From positions 1 to 64,000 of the forward strand of contig CAKRQV010000012.1 in NCBI GenBank assembly GCA_934394565.1: a stretch of 64,000 nt of DNA, in the 5' to 3' direction. Shown here one piece after another: positions 26,194-35,122 of this stretch (positions are counted from its first letter, which is position 1; every line of letters begins with the position of its first letter). The stretch comes from an uncultured Lachnospiraceae bacterium. GTDB taxonomy: Bacteria > Bacillota > Clostridia > Lachnospirales > Lachnospiraceae. The notes beneath the pieces are model-generated. The model had not been told where the DNA came from, did no database searches, and saw only the letters and a program-made list of their open reading frames with translations. A program made the position numbers and the translations under genes.

Positions 26194-26274
26194 TTAAGAA
26201 ACTATTAACCAGTCTTTAAGAAATAGATTAGAAATTGGACAAATGTAAGACACAAATCCCCTGTATAGTATAAC
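26194..26274 (+). promoter_or_regulatory. Direct-repeat regulator box and -10
   Basis: Four TTAA-type heptamers lie about one DNA turn apart: TTAAGAA (26194), TTAACCA (26205), TTAAGAA (26216), TTAGAAA (26228). A -10 TATAGT (26264-26269) follows with no recognisable -35. Direct repeats with 11-base phasing are how PhoP/OmpR-type response regulators bind, so this looks like an activator-dependent promoter. The regulator is not identified. Confidence 0.5.
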
Positions 26275-26564
26275 CATCGAAAGAAAAACAACTGTAAAAC
26301 AAATACAGTACTGAAAATGAAGCATTAACGGCGGATGACGTTGCATCAATGAGCATCTGCCGGCTTCGACTAACAATTATTTCATTTACATAGAGTGGCT
26401 GCAGGCCACAAATTTTCTCTCTCTTTCCTTTCAAGTAATGCGACAAGGGCTTGTGTATAAACCACAGGCCCTTGTTGCATGTTATAAGAAAAACAGGCTT
26501 GACGGATAAATTCTGCCGCGTCATACTGACAGAGAAATAAGAAAACCGACAAAGGAGAAACTAT
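26275..26564 (+). other. Long structured leader, no gene
   Basis: About 290 bases lie between the putative -10 and the next start codon. Hairpins seen: CGGCGGATG/CATCTGCCG (26331-26364), GTGGC/GCCAC (26394-26408), and a stem of about 17 bp TGCGACAAGGGCTTGTG with CACAGGCCCTTGTTGCA (26438-26478). None is followed by a U-tract. I do not recognise a known riboswitch. It may be a regulatory leader or a small RNA. Confidence 0.5.
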
Positions 26565-26957
26565 ATGCAAATCGCCATTATTGTAATCTGTTGTCTGATG
26601 CCCTGTATCGGTCTGGTACTCGGACTGCTGATGCTGATGAAAGGAAAAAGCAAACTGACAGACGGTACAAAGCCGGGCGGTCTGCCGGGAAAGGTGCAGC
26701 TGTCGTTTGGTCGTGTGATTTTAGGTGTCGCATTTGCAGAGCTGGTGCTGACGCTGGCTGTACTGTTTCTGGCCCCGGTCACAGGGACAAAGCCGAAATT
26801 GATTTTGACCATTTTAGTGGTTACTGTACAGTATGCCACTGCCATGATTCTGATCTTTGTGCTGAACGCCCGTATGCCTCACAGTCCCCGGAAAAAACAG
26901 GAGAAAGATGAACTGCAGGAAAGCGTACAGGAGGTGGAGCAAAACGAGTGGAAATAG
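26565..26957 (+). CDS. Small membrane protein of unknown function
   Basis: 130 residues with three predicted hydrophobic helices (about 3-24, 46-70, 76-100) and a charged, Lys/Glu/Gln-rich C-terminal tail. AAAGGAG lies before the start. I do not recognise a family. The long structured leader and repeat-type promoter upstream suggest conditional expression. Confidence 0.7.
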   Translation: MQIAIIVICCLMPCIGLVLGLLMLMKGKSKLTDGTKPGGLPGKVQLSFGRVILGVAFAELVLTLAVLFLAPVTGTKPKLILTILVVTVQYATAMILIFVLNARMPHSPRKKQEKDELQESVQEVEQNEWK

Positions 26958-27047
26958 TACGGTTTCCACCGTATATAAATATGAAAACTCAAAATCTGAC
27001 AAAAATAATGAAAAATAACACAAACGTGCGAATTTTTGTGTGATTCA

Positions 27048-27076
27048 TTGAAAACGCCATACGGCTGTGCTATAGT
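27048..27076 (+). promoter_or_regulatory. Promoter of the sda operon region
   Basis: -35 TTGAAA (27048-27053), 17-base spacer, -10 TATAGT (27071-27076); start codon 30 bases on. It is the only clear promoter found before the run 27106-29699. Confidence 0.75.
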
Positions 27077-27105
27077 AAAAATAACAGAGAAATGGAGGTG
27101 CAGCT

Positions 27106-27741
27106 ATGCGATCAGATATTACAGACAGAATGAAGAAAAATACAGAAATCGGAAGAATCGCCATGCTTTCTTTGCGAAGTGGAATGGATATATCCGACAG
27201 AACGGCCAGACTGGTAGCCATGACCGTAGAAAATCCGGACGTTGGCCGTAATACGATTGAAAAGGATAACAGTCAGGATGCCCTGCAGGCTGTATGGATC
27301 CTGGACGATGCGGAAAATATGGCCGCAGGATTTGCGGATCTGGAAGGACGTCTGGCAAAGCTCAGAGGTCTTGTGCAGAAGGAAGGCTACACTGTGGTAC
27401 GTACGGATGAAAAAAATATACCTTTTGAAATCCGTAAGACAAAAGAGGAAGCCGGCGATTATATCCTGTATGTGCAGTTTGGTACAGGCCGCGTGCTGGA
27501 AGCCGCCTTTGGCGTGCAGACCACGGATAAAAAGGGACGTTGCTATACTATCCGGGAACTGGAAGAAGAGCAGAAAAAACTTGCCAGCCTGATCAAAACG
27601 GTGAAAAAACTCAATGGTCTGGGTATCAAAGGGGAAGAAAAGATGGTGCGGCTGGCAGCTTTTGCCTGTGAGGAGCGTTTCCTTGTCCGCAAAGCCAGAG
27701 CGCAAAGACTGGAGCAGGAAAAACAAAGAGGAAGTATCTAA
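27106..27741 (+). CDS. Unknown protein upstream of Xre-sdaAB
   Basis: A 211-residue soluble, charged protein with no signal or membrane segment. Residues 1-60 are mixed; a central part (about 95-150) looks like a small alpha/beta fold (GYTVVRTDEKNIPFEIRKT, then YILYVQFGTGRVLEAAFGV); the C-terminus is a basic helix. Not recognised. GGAGGTG lies before ATG. It ends exactly one codon before the Xre gene, so they are tightly coupled and may form a pair. Confidence 0.75.
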   Translation: MRSDITDRMKKNTEIGRIAMLSLRSGMDISDRTARLVAMTVENPDVGRNTIEKDNSQDALQAVWILDDAENMAAGFADLEGRLAKLRGLVQKEGYTVVRTDEKNIPFEIRKTKEEAGDYILYVQFGTGRVLEAAFGVQTTDKKGRCYTIRELEEEQKKLASLIKTVKKLNGLGIKGEEKMVRLAAFACEERFLVRKARAQRLEQEKQRGSI

Positions 27742-28170
27742 ATGCCGGACAACATCAGGGAAAAAGCCTACTGGCTGAAGATGCAGAGAAAGCGTTTGGG
27801 ACTGACACAAAAGGAGCTGGCCCGGCTTTCCGGTGCAAGCCTGCGTTCGATCCAGTCCTACGAACAGGGAACCAGAAGCCTTAGTGGGGCCTCGATTGAG
27901 CAGATTCAGGCACTGTGCCGTGTACTTGGCTGCAGTGAGCAGGAGATCCTTTCCTATCCGGGCAGCCAGCAGTTTGCCTTTGCAGAGAGCACCGTGGGTG
28001 AGCTTACAGAACTCTATGAAAGACTGAAACAGGATAAAGAACAGAAGCATCAGACGGACAGACTGTATCACGGCCTGTCTGCCGCTGAGTGCGAACGGCA
28101 GCTTGTACAGGAAATGGCGCTCCGCTTTTATCAGGAGCATACAAAGACACACGAGGAGATAACAACATGA
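27742..28170 (+). CDS. Xre-family HTH protein
   Basis: 142 residues. An N-terminal Cro/C1 helix-turn-helix (RKRLGLTQKELARLSGASLR, about residues 14-33, then SIQSYEQGTRSL) is followed by a helical C-terminal half of unknown role. It starts directly after the preceding stop and overlaps sdaAB by ATGA, so it is translated with the serine dehydratase genes and may regulate them or the preceding protein. Confidence 0.85.
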   Translation: MPDNIREKAYWLKMQRKRLGLTQKELARLSGASLRSIQSYEQGTRSLSGASIEQIQALCRVLGCSEQEILSYPGSQQFAFAESTVGELTELYERLKQDKEQKHQTDRLYHGLSAAECERQLVQEMALRFYQEHTKTHEEITT

Positions 28171-28826
28171 ATATGCTGGATATTATCGGCCCGGCCATGG
28201 TCGGACCGTCAAGTTCCCATACGGCAGGCGCTGTGCGTATCGGCCGTATAGCAAAGAAACTGATGGCAGAGCGTATCGTAGAGGCCGAGCTTTTGCTGCA
28301 TGGTTCCTTTCTGGCAACGGGCAAGGGCCATGGTACAGACCGGGCGTTGATTGCTGGTCTTTTGGGAATGGATGTTGATGATGATCGCATCCGTACGAGT
28401 TTTGAGATTGCCAAAGCGTCCGGACTTTCCTTTCGCTTTGGCAGCATTATGCTGACCGATGCCCATCCCAATTCTGTTAAGATGTTTCTGACCGGTGTAT
28501 CGGGCAAGAAGCTGGAGATTGTGGCTTCCTCGATCGGAGGCGGCCGTATCCTGGTCAATGAGATTGACGGGCTGACTGCCAATTTCAGCGGGGATTATCC
28601 GACCCTGATCGTGCATAATCAGGATCAGCCGGGGCATGTTATGGAAGTCACCAGTATGCTGGGACACAAAGGCGTTAATATTGCAACAATGCAGCTGTAC
28701 CGTGATGGCCGTGGCGGCAAGGCGGTCATGGTTGTGGAATGTGATCAGGAAGTACCGAAAGAAGGTATAGAATGGCTGGAACGTGTGGAAGGTATTTTAA
28801 AGGTCACTTACCTGAGTCTGGCATAG
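28167..28826 (+). CDS. sdaAB: L-serine dehydratase, beta subunit
   Basis: 219-residue subunit of the Fe-S L-serine dehydratase (serine to pyruvate and ammonia). PSSSHTAG lies near residue 13, and a C-terminal ACT domain begins near residue 148 (TLIVHNQDQPGHVMEVTSML). ATG 28167 has GAGGAG upstream and overlaps the HTH stop. It pairs with the alpha subunit 9 bases downstream. Confidence 0.95.
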   Translation: MNMLDIIGPAMVGPSSSHTAGAVRIGRIAKKLMAERIVEAELLLHGSFLATGKGHGTDRALIAGLLGMDVDDDRIRTSFEIAKASGLSFRFGSIMLTDAHPNSVKMFLTGVSGKKLEIVASSIGGGRILVNEIDGLTANFSGDYPTLIVHNQDQPGHVMEVTSMLGHKGVNIATMQLYRDGRGGKAVMVVECDQEVPKEGIEWLERVEGILKVTYLSLA

Positions 28827-28835
28827 GAGGACGAT

Positions 28836-29699
28836 ATGTATTCATCTTTGGAAGAACTCATAACCGAGGCAGAAGAAAAAAACAGAGAGGTCTGGGAGCT
28901 GGTACTGCAGGATGATATGCAGCAGCGGGGTGTTGACCGGGAGACCTCCTTTAATGATACAAAGCAGCTGTATCTGACGATGAAGGCAGCAGATGAGGGC
29001 TATGAAGAAGATTTAAGCTCTCACAGCGGTCTTGTGGGCGGCGATGGCCGTAAACTGGCTGTGGCGAGGGAAAAGGGACAGTTGTACTGTGGTAATTTTA
29101 TCGGTATGGTGATGGAAACGGCTGTCAAGATGGGCGAGTCCAACGCCTGCATGAAAAAGATTGTGGCAGCACCGACTGCCGGTTCCTGCGGGGTTATGCC
29201 GGCTGTGCTTTTAAGTCTGCAAAAGGAAAAGGGATTTAGCGATGATCAGATGACAGAAGCATTGTTTGTGGCAGCCGGAATCGGCGGCGTGATCGCCAAT
29301 CGTGCGTTTCTGGCCGGAGCCAGCGGCGGCTGTCAGGCGGAGATCGGTTCGGCTTCGGCTATGGCGGCGGGGGCGGCAGCCTATCTGGCCGGAGGCAATG
29401 CCAGACAGATTGCCGATGCGGCAGCACTGGCACTGAAAGGGCTTTTAGGTCTGGCCTGTGATCCGGTGGCCGGTCTGGTGGAAGTGCCATGTGTCAAGAG
29501 AAACGTGATCGGCAGCGTCAATGCGCTGACCAGCGCTGATATGGCAATAGCCGGTATTGTGAGTCGTATTCCGCCGGACGAGGTCATTGATGCGATGAAG
29601 AGCATCGGTATCTGTATGCCAGGATGTCTGAAGGAGACCGGCACAGGTGGTCTGGCAGCGACACCGACAGGTGAAGCGATCCGCGAACAGATGGCCTGA
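28836..29699 (+). CDS. sdaAA: L-serine dehydratase, alpha subunit
   Basis: Catalytic subunit, 287 residues, with the cysteines that hold the 4Fe-4S cluster: SCGVMP, GGCQAEIGSASAM and CDPVAGLVEVPCVKRN. It works with SdaAB to ferment serine to pyruvate. Last gene of the 27106-29699 operon; no obvious terminator follows before pfkA's promoter. Confidence 0.96.
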   Translation: MYSSLEELITEAEEKNREVWELVLQDDMQQRGVDRETSFNDTKQLYLTMKAADEGYEEDLSSHSGLVGGDGRKLAVAREKGQLYCGNFIGMVMETAVKMGESNACMKKIVAAPTAGSCGVMPAVLLSLQKEKGFSDDQMTEALFVAAGIGGVIANRAFLAGASGGCQAEIGSASAMAAGAAAYLAGGNARQIADAAALALKGLLGLACDPVAGLVEVPCVKRNVIGSVNALTSADMAIAGIVSRIPPDEVIDAMKSIGICMPGCLKETGTGGLAATPTGEAIREQMA

Positions 29700-29776
29700 G
29701 TGTATTATAGACAAAAAATTGTGTGAAAACCAAGCATTTTGCACAAAAAGTCTGCCGTTCATTTGGCGGGAGGATA

Positions 29777-29805
29777 TTGAATTTCTGAGGAATGTATGCT
29801 AGGAT
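29777..29805 (+). promoter_or_regulatory. Promoter of pfkA
   Basis: -35 TTGAAT (29777-29782), 17-base spacer, -10 TAGGAT (29800-29805), 45 bases before the pfkA start. Confidence 0.6.
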
Positions 29806-29850
29806 AAACAAAATGTGTATTGTGTTTTTCATATGGAGGAGTAGTTTATT

Positions 29851-30888
29851 ATGGCAGAGAGTAAAGTAAAGACGATCGGTGTTCTTACCAGCGGTGGCGA
29901 TGCCCCGGGTATGAATGCTGCGATCCGTGCTGTCGTGCGAAGAGCCCTGGCACAGAATATTGCTGTGAAAGGTATTCTTAAAGGATACGATGGCCTGATC
30001 AATAACGATATGGTAGATATGACCAGCCGTGATGTATCGGATATTATCCAGCGCGGTGGTACGATTCTGTATACAGCCAGATGTCCGGAGATGCGTACAC
30101 CGGAAGGTCTGGCTACCGCTGTAGAGAACTGTAAAAAGAATGGTATCGACGGTCTGGTTGTTATCGGTGGTGACGGCTCCTTTGCAGGTGCACAGAAGCT
30201 GGCCAACGAGGGAATCAATGCCATCGGCGTACCAGGTACGATCGATCTGGATATTTCCTGTACCGATTATACGATCGGTTTTGATACCGCAATCAATACC
30301 GCCATGGAAGCCATCGACAAGATCCGGGATACATCCGCTTCTCATGAGAGATGCTCCGTCATCGAGGTTATGGGACGTCATGCCGGCTATATCGCCCTGT
30401 GGTGCGGTATCGCCAACGGTGCGGACGATATCCTGCTTCCGGAATACTATGATTATGATGAGCAGAAGCTGATCGACAAGATCATCCTCAACCGTTCCAG
30501 AGGTAAGACTCACCATATTATCATCAATGCCGAGGGTATCGGACATTCTGCCAGCATGGCAAAGCGCATTGAGGCGGCCACAGGTATTGAGACCCGTGCG
30601 ACGATCCTTGGCCATATGCAGCGTGGCGGATCCCCGAGCTGTCGTGATCGTTTCTTTGCTTCCCTGATGGGTGCGTATGCTGTAGATCTGCTGCGCAGAG
30701 GCGAGACAAAGCGTATCGTGGGTATCAAGAGCGGAGAGATCGTTGACTTTGATATCAACGAAGGTCTGGCTATGCAAAAGCAGGTATCCAGAGAGCAGTA
30801 TGAGATCGCACAGACGCTGTCCTACAGCTATGGCGATTTTAATCTGGGTGCAGCAGGCACCATCAATCCGCTGAAGAGTAAATTCTAA
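29851..30888 (+). CDS. pfkA: ATP-dependent 6-phosphofructokinase
   Basis: Glycolytic enzyme, 345 residues. GGDAPGMNA is the N-terminal nucleotide site. GGDGSFAGA has Gly where PPi-dependent enzymes have Asp, which favours ATP as donor. The catalytic segment is GTIDLDISCTDYTIGFDTA and the substrate segment is EVMGRHAGYIA. GGAGG precedes ATG. It is monocistronic, with its own promoter and terminator. Confidence 0.95.
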   Translation: MAESKVKTIGVLTSGGDAPGMNAAIRAVVRRALAQNIAVKGILKGYDGLINNDMVDMTSRDVSDIIQRGGTILYTARCPEMRTPEGLATAVENCKKNGIDGLVVIGGDGSFAGAQKLANEGINAIGVPGTIDLDISCTDYTIGFDTAINTAMEAIDKIRDTSASHERCSVIEVMGRHAGYIALWCGIANGADDILLPEYYDYDEQKLIDKIILNRSRGKTHHIIINAEGIGHSASMAKRIEAATGIETRATILGHMQRGGSPSCRDRFFASLMGAYAVDLLRRGETKRIVGIKSGEIVDFDINEGLAMQKQVSREQYEIAQTLSYSYGDFNLGAAGTINPLKSKF

Positions 30889-30903
30889 ATGCAGAACTTT
30901 TCA

Positions 30904-30963
30904 GGCTGCCACCAAAGCGGTTCTTCCCGTTACAGGATGATCGCCGGGTGTGGCAGCTTTTTT
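30904..30963 (+). terminator. Terminator of pfkA
   Basis: GCTGCCAC (30905-30912) pairs with GTGGCAGC (30950-30957) around a long loop, followed by TTTTTT. Confidence 0.8.
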
Positions 30964-31012
30964 ATGCGGGCGACGAGCCAAAGTCCGTGCCTGCACGGGA
31001 TCCTGGCGAGTG
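30964..31012. repeat. Dispersed 49-bp intergenic repeat, copy 2
   Basis: Second copy of the repeat at 13936-13984, in the same orientation and again directly after a terminator's T-run. The shared core contains CCAAAGTCCGTGCCTGCACG. Confidence 0.7.
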
Positions 31013-31077
31013 CAAGTATACAGGCAACGCTGTCCTTATGAAACAGATGGACTGAAGAGAGGGAGAAAGAAGGAGTT

Positions 31078-32922
31078 ATGACGAAAGAAGAAGTATTGCA
31101 GCAATTATATGGCTATGCTTCCTTCCGGCCGGGACAGGCAGAGCTGATTGATGCGACGCTGGCCGGGCAGGATGTCTTTGGCATCATGCCGACGGGGGCG
31201 GGAAAGTCGGTCTGCTACCAGATTCCGGCCCTGATGCTTCCCGGCATTACACTGGTAGTGTCTCCACTGATCTCTCTGATGAAGGATCAGGTCAGTGCGC
31301 TGAACCAGATGGGCGTTCATGCGGCGTACTTAAACAGTTCACTGACATCCGGGCAGTATATGAAAGCCCTGCAACTGGCCAAAAGAGGGCAGTATAAGCT
31401 GATCTATGTGGCACCGGAGAGGCTTCTGACAGAGTCTTTCCTGGATTTTGCCCGGTATGCGGATATTTCCCTGCTGGCTGTGGATGAGGCCCACTGCGTA
31501 TCCCAGTGGGGGCAGGATTTCCGCCCGAGTTATCTGCGCATCCGGGAATTTGTGGAAGCGCTTTCCAAAAGACCGCTCATGGCGGCTTATACAGCGACGG
31601 CCACAAAGGCAGTGCGTGACGATTGCATCGGGATGCTGGGGCTTAAGGATCCGGTGATAAAAACGACCGGGTTTGACCGGGAAAATCTGTATTTTGAAGT
31701 GCGGCAGCCCGCAGACAAACAGAAGGAGCTTTTACAGATTTTGTCAGAACACCGGACGGAGAGTGGTATCATCTACTGTGCCACCCGCAAGAATGTCGAG
31801 GAGATCTGTGACCGTCTGATCCGGGAAGGCTACAGGGCCACCCGTTACCATGCCGGACTGTCGGATGAGGAACGGTCGAAGAATCAGGAGGATTTCCTTT
31901 ACGATATCTGCCCTGTTATGGTGGCGACCAATGCTTTTGGTATGGGTATCGACAAGTCCAATGTCCGCTACGTTGTCCACTACAATATGCCTAAAAATAT
32001 GGAAAGCTATTATCAGGAGGCCGGACGTGCCGGAAGAGATGGCGAGGCGGCGGTCTGCATCCTTTTGTATGCCGGACAGGATGTGGTGACGAATCAGTTT
32101 TTTATCGAACATGCCAGAGAGAATGATGAGCTGGATCCGCAGGAGCTGGCTGTAGTTAAGGCACAGGATGAAAAACGTCTCAGGGATATGACCTTTTACT
32201 GCTTTACGGAGGACTGCCTCAGGCAGTATATGCTGGCATATTTCGGGGAAAAAACCGGAGAATCCTGCGGCAACTGCGGCAATTGCTGTGGGGATTTTGA
32301 AGTCACAGATGTAACAGATGCTGCCCTGGCGATATTGCGTGCGGTTTTTGAGAGCGGCAGCCGTTATGGGGCACAGGTGCTTCTCGATGCGCTCAGAGGC
32401 AGCACGAGCCAGAAAGTAAAACAGTTTCGACTGGACGAACTTTCAGTATATGGTACTTTGCAGGGCACACCGGTGCATACATTGCGCCGTATCCTGCATA
32501 AGCTGTATGGTATGCTTTTGCTGAAACAGGAGGGCGAAGCGTATCCAGTTGTAAAAATCACGCCGGAGGGCCGGGAGATGCTTCTGGAGGACGTGCCGGT
32601 GCGAATCACAATGCAGACACCCAAAAAGAAACGGGTGGCTTCGAAAAAGACCCGGATGGCAGCACCAAAAGCTGGTATTGCAGAGACCAAAGCAGATGCA
32701 TCTATGTTTGAGCAGCTCAGACAGGTACGGCTTCGCCTGGCAAAGGAGCAGCATGTACCGCCCTATATTGTCTTTTCTGACAAAACGCTGGCGGATATGT
32801 GCCGGAAGCTGCCAAAAACCAGAGAGGAGATGCTTTCCGTATCCGGCGTGGGTGAGAAAAAATATGAGCTGTACGGTGAAGTCTTTCTGGAAGAAATACA
32901 GAAGCTGTATGAAGGAAAATGA
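31078..32922 (+). CDS. recQ: ATP-dependent DNA helicase RecQ
   Basis: 614-residue 3'-5' helicase of recombination repair. Walker A MPTGAGKSVC is near residue 38 and Walker B LAVDEAHCVSQWGQDFRPSY near 138. The zinc site includes CGNCGNCC near 400. The RQC winged helix and C-terminal HRDC domain are also present; residues about 505-540 form a basic linker (KKKRVASKKTRM) before the HRDC. AAGGAG precedes ATG. Confidence 0.95.
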   Translation: MTKEEVLQQLYGYASFRPGQAELIDATLAGQDVFGIMPTGAGKSVCYQIPALMLPGITLVVSPLISLMKDQVSALNQMGVHAAYLNSSLTSGQYMKALQLAKRGQYKLIYVAPERLLTESFLDFARYADISLLAVDEAHCVSQWGQDFRPSYLRIREFVEALSKRPLMAAYTATATKAVRDDCIGMLGLKDPVIKTTGFDRENLYFEVRQPADKQKELLQILSEHRTESGIIYCATRKNVEEICDRLIREGYRATRYHAGLSDEERSKNQEDFLYDICPVMVATNAFGMGIDKSNVRYVVHYNMPKNMESYYQEAGRAGRDGEAAVCILLYAGQDVVTNQFFIEHARENDELDPQELAVVKAQDEKRLRDMTFYCFTEDCLRQYMLAYFGEKTGESCGNCGNCCGDFEVTDVTDAALAILRAVFESGSRYGAQVLLDALRGSTSQKVKQFRLDELSVYGTLQGTPVHTLRRILHKLYGMLLLKQEGEAYPVVKITPEGREMLLEDVPVRITMQTPKKKRVASKKTRMAAPKAGIAETKADASMFEQLRQVRLRLAKEQHVPPYIVFSDKTLADMCRKLPKTREEMLSVSGVGEKKYELYGEVFLEEIQKLYEGK

Positions 32923-32952
32923 TGCGGCAAAAGGTCCGGATAAGGAGGCAGT

Positions 32953-33822
32953 ATGTTTGGTTATGTAACCGTGCATAAGGAAGAATTAAAGATCAAGGAA
33001 TACGAGACTTACAAGGGCTTTTACTGTGGCGCATGCCAGGCACTGAAACAGGAATACGGTCTGCCCGGGCAGCTGACCCTGTCCTACGACATGACATTTC
33101 TGACGCTGCTTTTGAGCTCTTTGTACGAGCCGGAACAGAAATTTTCAAAAAAACGCTGCATAGCCCATCCGCAGAAAAAACGGCTGATGATCGAAAATGA
33201 ATATTCGGTATACGCTGCCCATATGGGGATTTTGCTGACATGGTACAAGCTTCTGGACGACTGGAAGGATGAAAAAAAGGCCTCGGCTGTTTTGGGGCTG
33301 AGGGCCTATCACCGGGCTTTTGAAAAAGCCAGAGCCCTGTATCCCGAAAAGGATAAAAAAATCCGGAAATATCTGGGAGAGCTTTCTGCTCTCGAAAAGG
33401 CACAAAGCACAGATATCGATCGGGTAGCCGGTACGACCGGCCATCTGCTGGGGGAGCTCTTTGCCGTAAAGGAGGATATCTGGCGGGAGGACTTGTATCA
33501 TACAGGTTTTTACCTGGGCAAGTTCATCTATCTGATGGATGCCTGGGATGACCTGAAAAAGGATGAAAGGACTGGCAGCTACAATATCCTGCTGTTAAAG
33601 CAACAGACGCAGGAAAAGGCCGGCACATTTGACAAAAAGGCGTTTGCGGCTTATGTCGAACAGCTGCTTGTCGGCATGATGGCCGCATGCAGTGCTGCGT
33701 TTGAACGTCTGCCGCTGGTGCAGGATGTTGCAATTTGCGAGAATATCCTATATGATGGGGTATGGAAGCGATTTGACAAGATGAAAGAAGAGGCCGCAAA
33801 GGCGGCAAAAGAGACAGTATAA
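32953..33822 (+). CDS. DUF5685 protein
   Basis: 289-residue, helix-rich soluble protein with N-terminal cysteines (GFYCGACQALK, near 24-31). Acidic pairs DDWKDE (near 102) and DAWDDLKKDE (near 196) resemble the aspartate-rich motifs of all-alpha prenyltransferase-like folds. The family (DUF5685) has no proven function and typically lies beside a J-domain gene, as here (14 bases on). It starts 30 bases after recQ behind AAGGAGG. Confidence 0.82.
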   Translation: MFGYVTVHKEELKIKEYETYKGFYCGACQALKQEYGLPGQLTLSYDMTFLTLLLSSLYEPEQKFSKKRCIAHPQKKRLMIENEYSVYAAHMGILLTWYKLLDDWKDEKKASAVLGLRAYHRAFEKARALYPEKDKKIRKYLGELSALEKAQSTDIDRVAGTTGHLLGELFAVKEDIWREDLYHTGFYLGKFIYLMDAWDDLKKDERTGSYNILLLKQQTQEKAGTFDKKAFAAYVEQLLVGMMAACSAAFERLPLVQDVAICENILYDGVWKRFDKMKEEAAKAAKETV

Positions 33823-33836
33823 ACGGAGAATACCAG

Positions 33837-34475
33837 ATGAGAGACCCTTATGAAGTGCTCGGCGTTTCCAGAAATGCCAGCCAGGAAGAGATAAAAAAAG
33901 CCTACAGAGAATTAAGCCGCAAATATCACCCGGATTCCTATGTGGACAATCCGCTGGCGGATCTTGCGGAGGAAAAGTTTAAAGAGGTGCAGGAGGCCTA
34001 CAAGCAGATCATGGACGGCCAGTCCTCGTACCAGGGTGGCGCTGAATCCTACAACTATGGCAAGTCCTCATATCAGGGATACCAGCAGAGCTATCAGCAA
34101 AGCGGTGAGGTCTACACGGATGTGCGCAATATGCTCAATGCCCGCCGATATTATGATGCACTGAATGTCCTGCGTCCGATGGGCAATCGCACGGCAGAAT
34201 GGCATTACTGCTATGCTGTGGCCAGCCTCGGTATAGGCAACAATGTGGACGCATACGACCATGCGACCCAGGCTGTACAGATGGAGCCCGGCAATATGGA
34301 GTACCGCTCCTTCCAGCGCCATCTGCAGAGCCAGAACAGCCGTTATCAGCAGCGCCCAACGTACCAGAATCGTTCGGGAAATGGCAGCTGCTGCACCGGA
34401 GATGCCTGTTGTGATCTGTGGATCGCAGACAGTGTCTGTGAATGTATGGGAGGAGATCTTTGCCCATGCATGTAA
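33837..34475 (+). CDS. J-domain protein with Cys-rich tail
   Basis: 212 residues. The J domain is at 1-65 with the HPD motif in KYHPDSY, followed by a Gln/Ser/Tyr-rich linker, TPR-like helices (about 95-155) and a cysteine-rich C-terminus ending GGDLCPCM that may bind metal. J domains stimulate DnaK; here the tail suggests a special client. It overlaps the next gene by 10 bases. Confidence 0.88.
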   Translation: MRDPYEVLGVSRNASQEEIKKAYRELSRKYHPDSYVDNPLADLAEEKFKEVQEAYKQIMDGQSSYQGGAESYNYGKSSYQGYQQSYQQSGEVYTDVRNMLNARRYYDALNVLRPMGNRTAEWHYCYAVASLGIGNNVDAYDHATQAVQMEPGNMEYRSFQRHLQSQNSRYQQRPTYQNRSGNGSCCTGDACCDLWIADSVCECMGGDLCPCM

Positions 34476-35011
34476 AGACGAAAAAGCTGACAGTATCGGC
34501 CATGCTTCTTGCAGTGTCGGTACTGCTTGTCTATATGGGGAATATGATTGAGAGCAGTACACTGTTTTTCCTTGCTGCGGCATCCTTTGGTGTGGGGCTG
34601 ATGCAGAGAGAATACGGGACTGGCAGCGGATTTGTCCTCTGGATCGCCACAGTCCTTCTCGGACTTTTACTGGTGCCGCAGAAGCTGTATCTGCTTACAT
34701 ATTCTGCCTTTGCCCTGTATATACTGCTTACGGAAAGCATCTGGAACCGTCTGTGCCGGATGCAGGAGGAAAAAAAGCGCAGGCTTACCTTCCTTATTGC
34801 GCGGCTTGTGATTTTCCTGGTGTTGTACATACCGCTTGTCATTGCACTGCCGCGGTTGATTTTAAATACAGCACTGACACAGAAAGCGGGAAATCTGCTG
34901 TACCCGGTACTCATTGGCTTCGGCCTGTGTTTTCTGGTACTGTTTGACAGGGCTTACTGTTATTTTCAGGGTGTGGTCTGGGAAAAGATCCGACGGGCTC
35001 TGAAACTGTAA
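34466..35011 (+). CDS. Five-helix membrane protein, unknown
   Basis: 181 residues and about five hydrophobic helices, with a basic loop (RMQEEKKRRL) in the middle. ATG 34466 has GGGAGG upstream and overlaps the J-domain gene, so the two are coupled. The layout resembles small Lachnospiraceae membrane proteins without assigned function; an ECF-type substrate-binding role is possible but unsupported. Confidence 0.7.
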   Translation: MHVKTKKLTVSAMLLAVSVLLVYMGNMIESSTLFFLAAASFGVGLMQREYGTGSGFVLWIATVLLGLLLVPQKLYLLTYSAFALYILLTESIWNRLCRMQEEKKRRLTFLIARLVIFLVLYIPLVIALPRLILNTALTQKAGNLLYPVLIGFGLCFLVLFDRAYCYFQGVVWEKIRRALKL

Positions 35012-35122
35012 GGATGGGGAAAGATAAAGGCAGTTTGGCCAGAGCATATAAAAAGGATAAAAAACAGAGTTTTATAAAGTGTGACTAAACAAAAATGGTA
35101 TAGATAGTTGGGGGAACAGACA

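Noticed and set aside
26438..26478. Leader hairpin as an intrinsic terminator
   Set aside because: The stem is strong but no U-tract follows on either strand.
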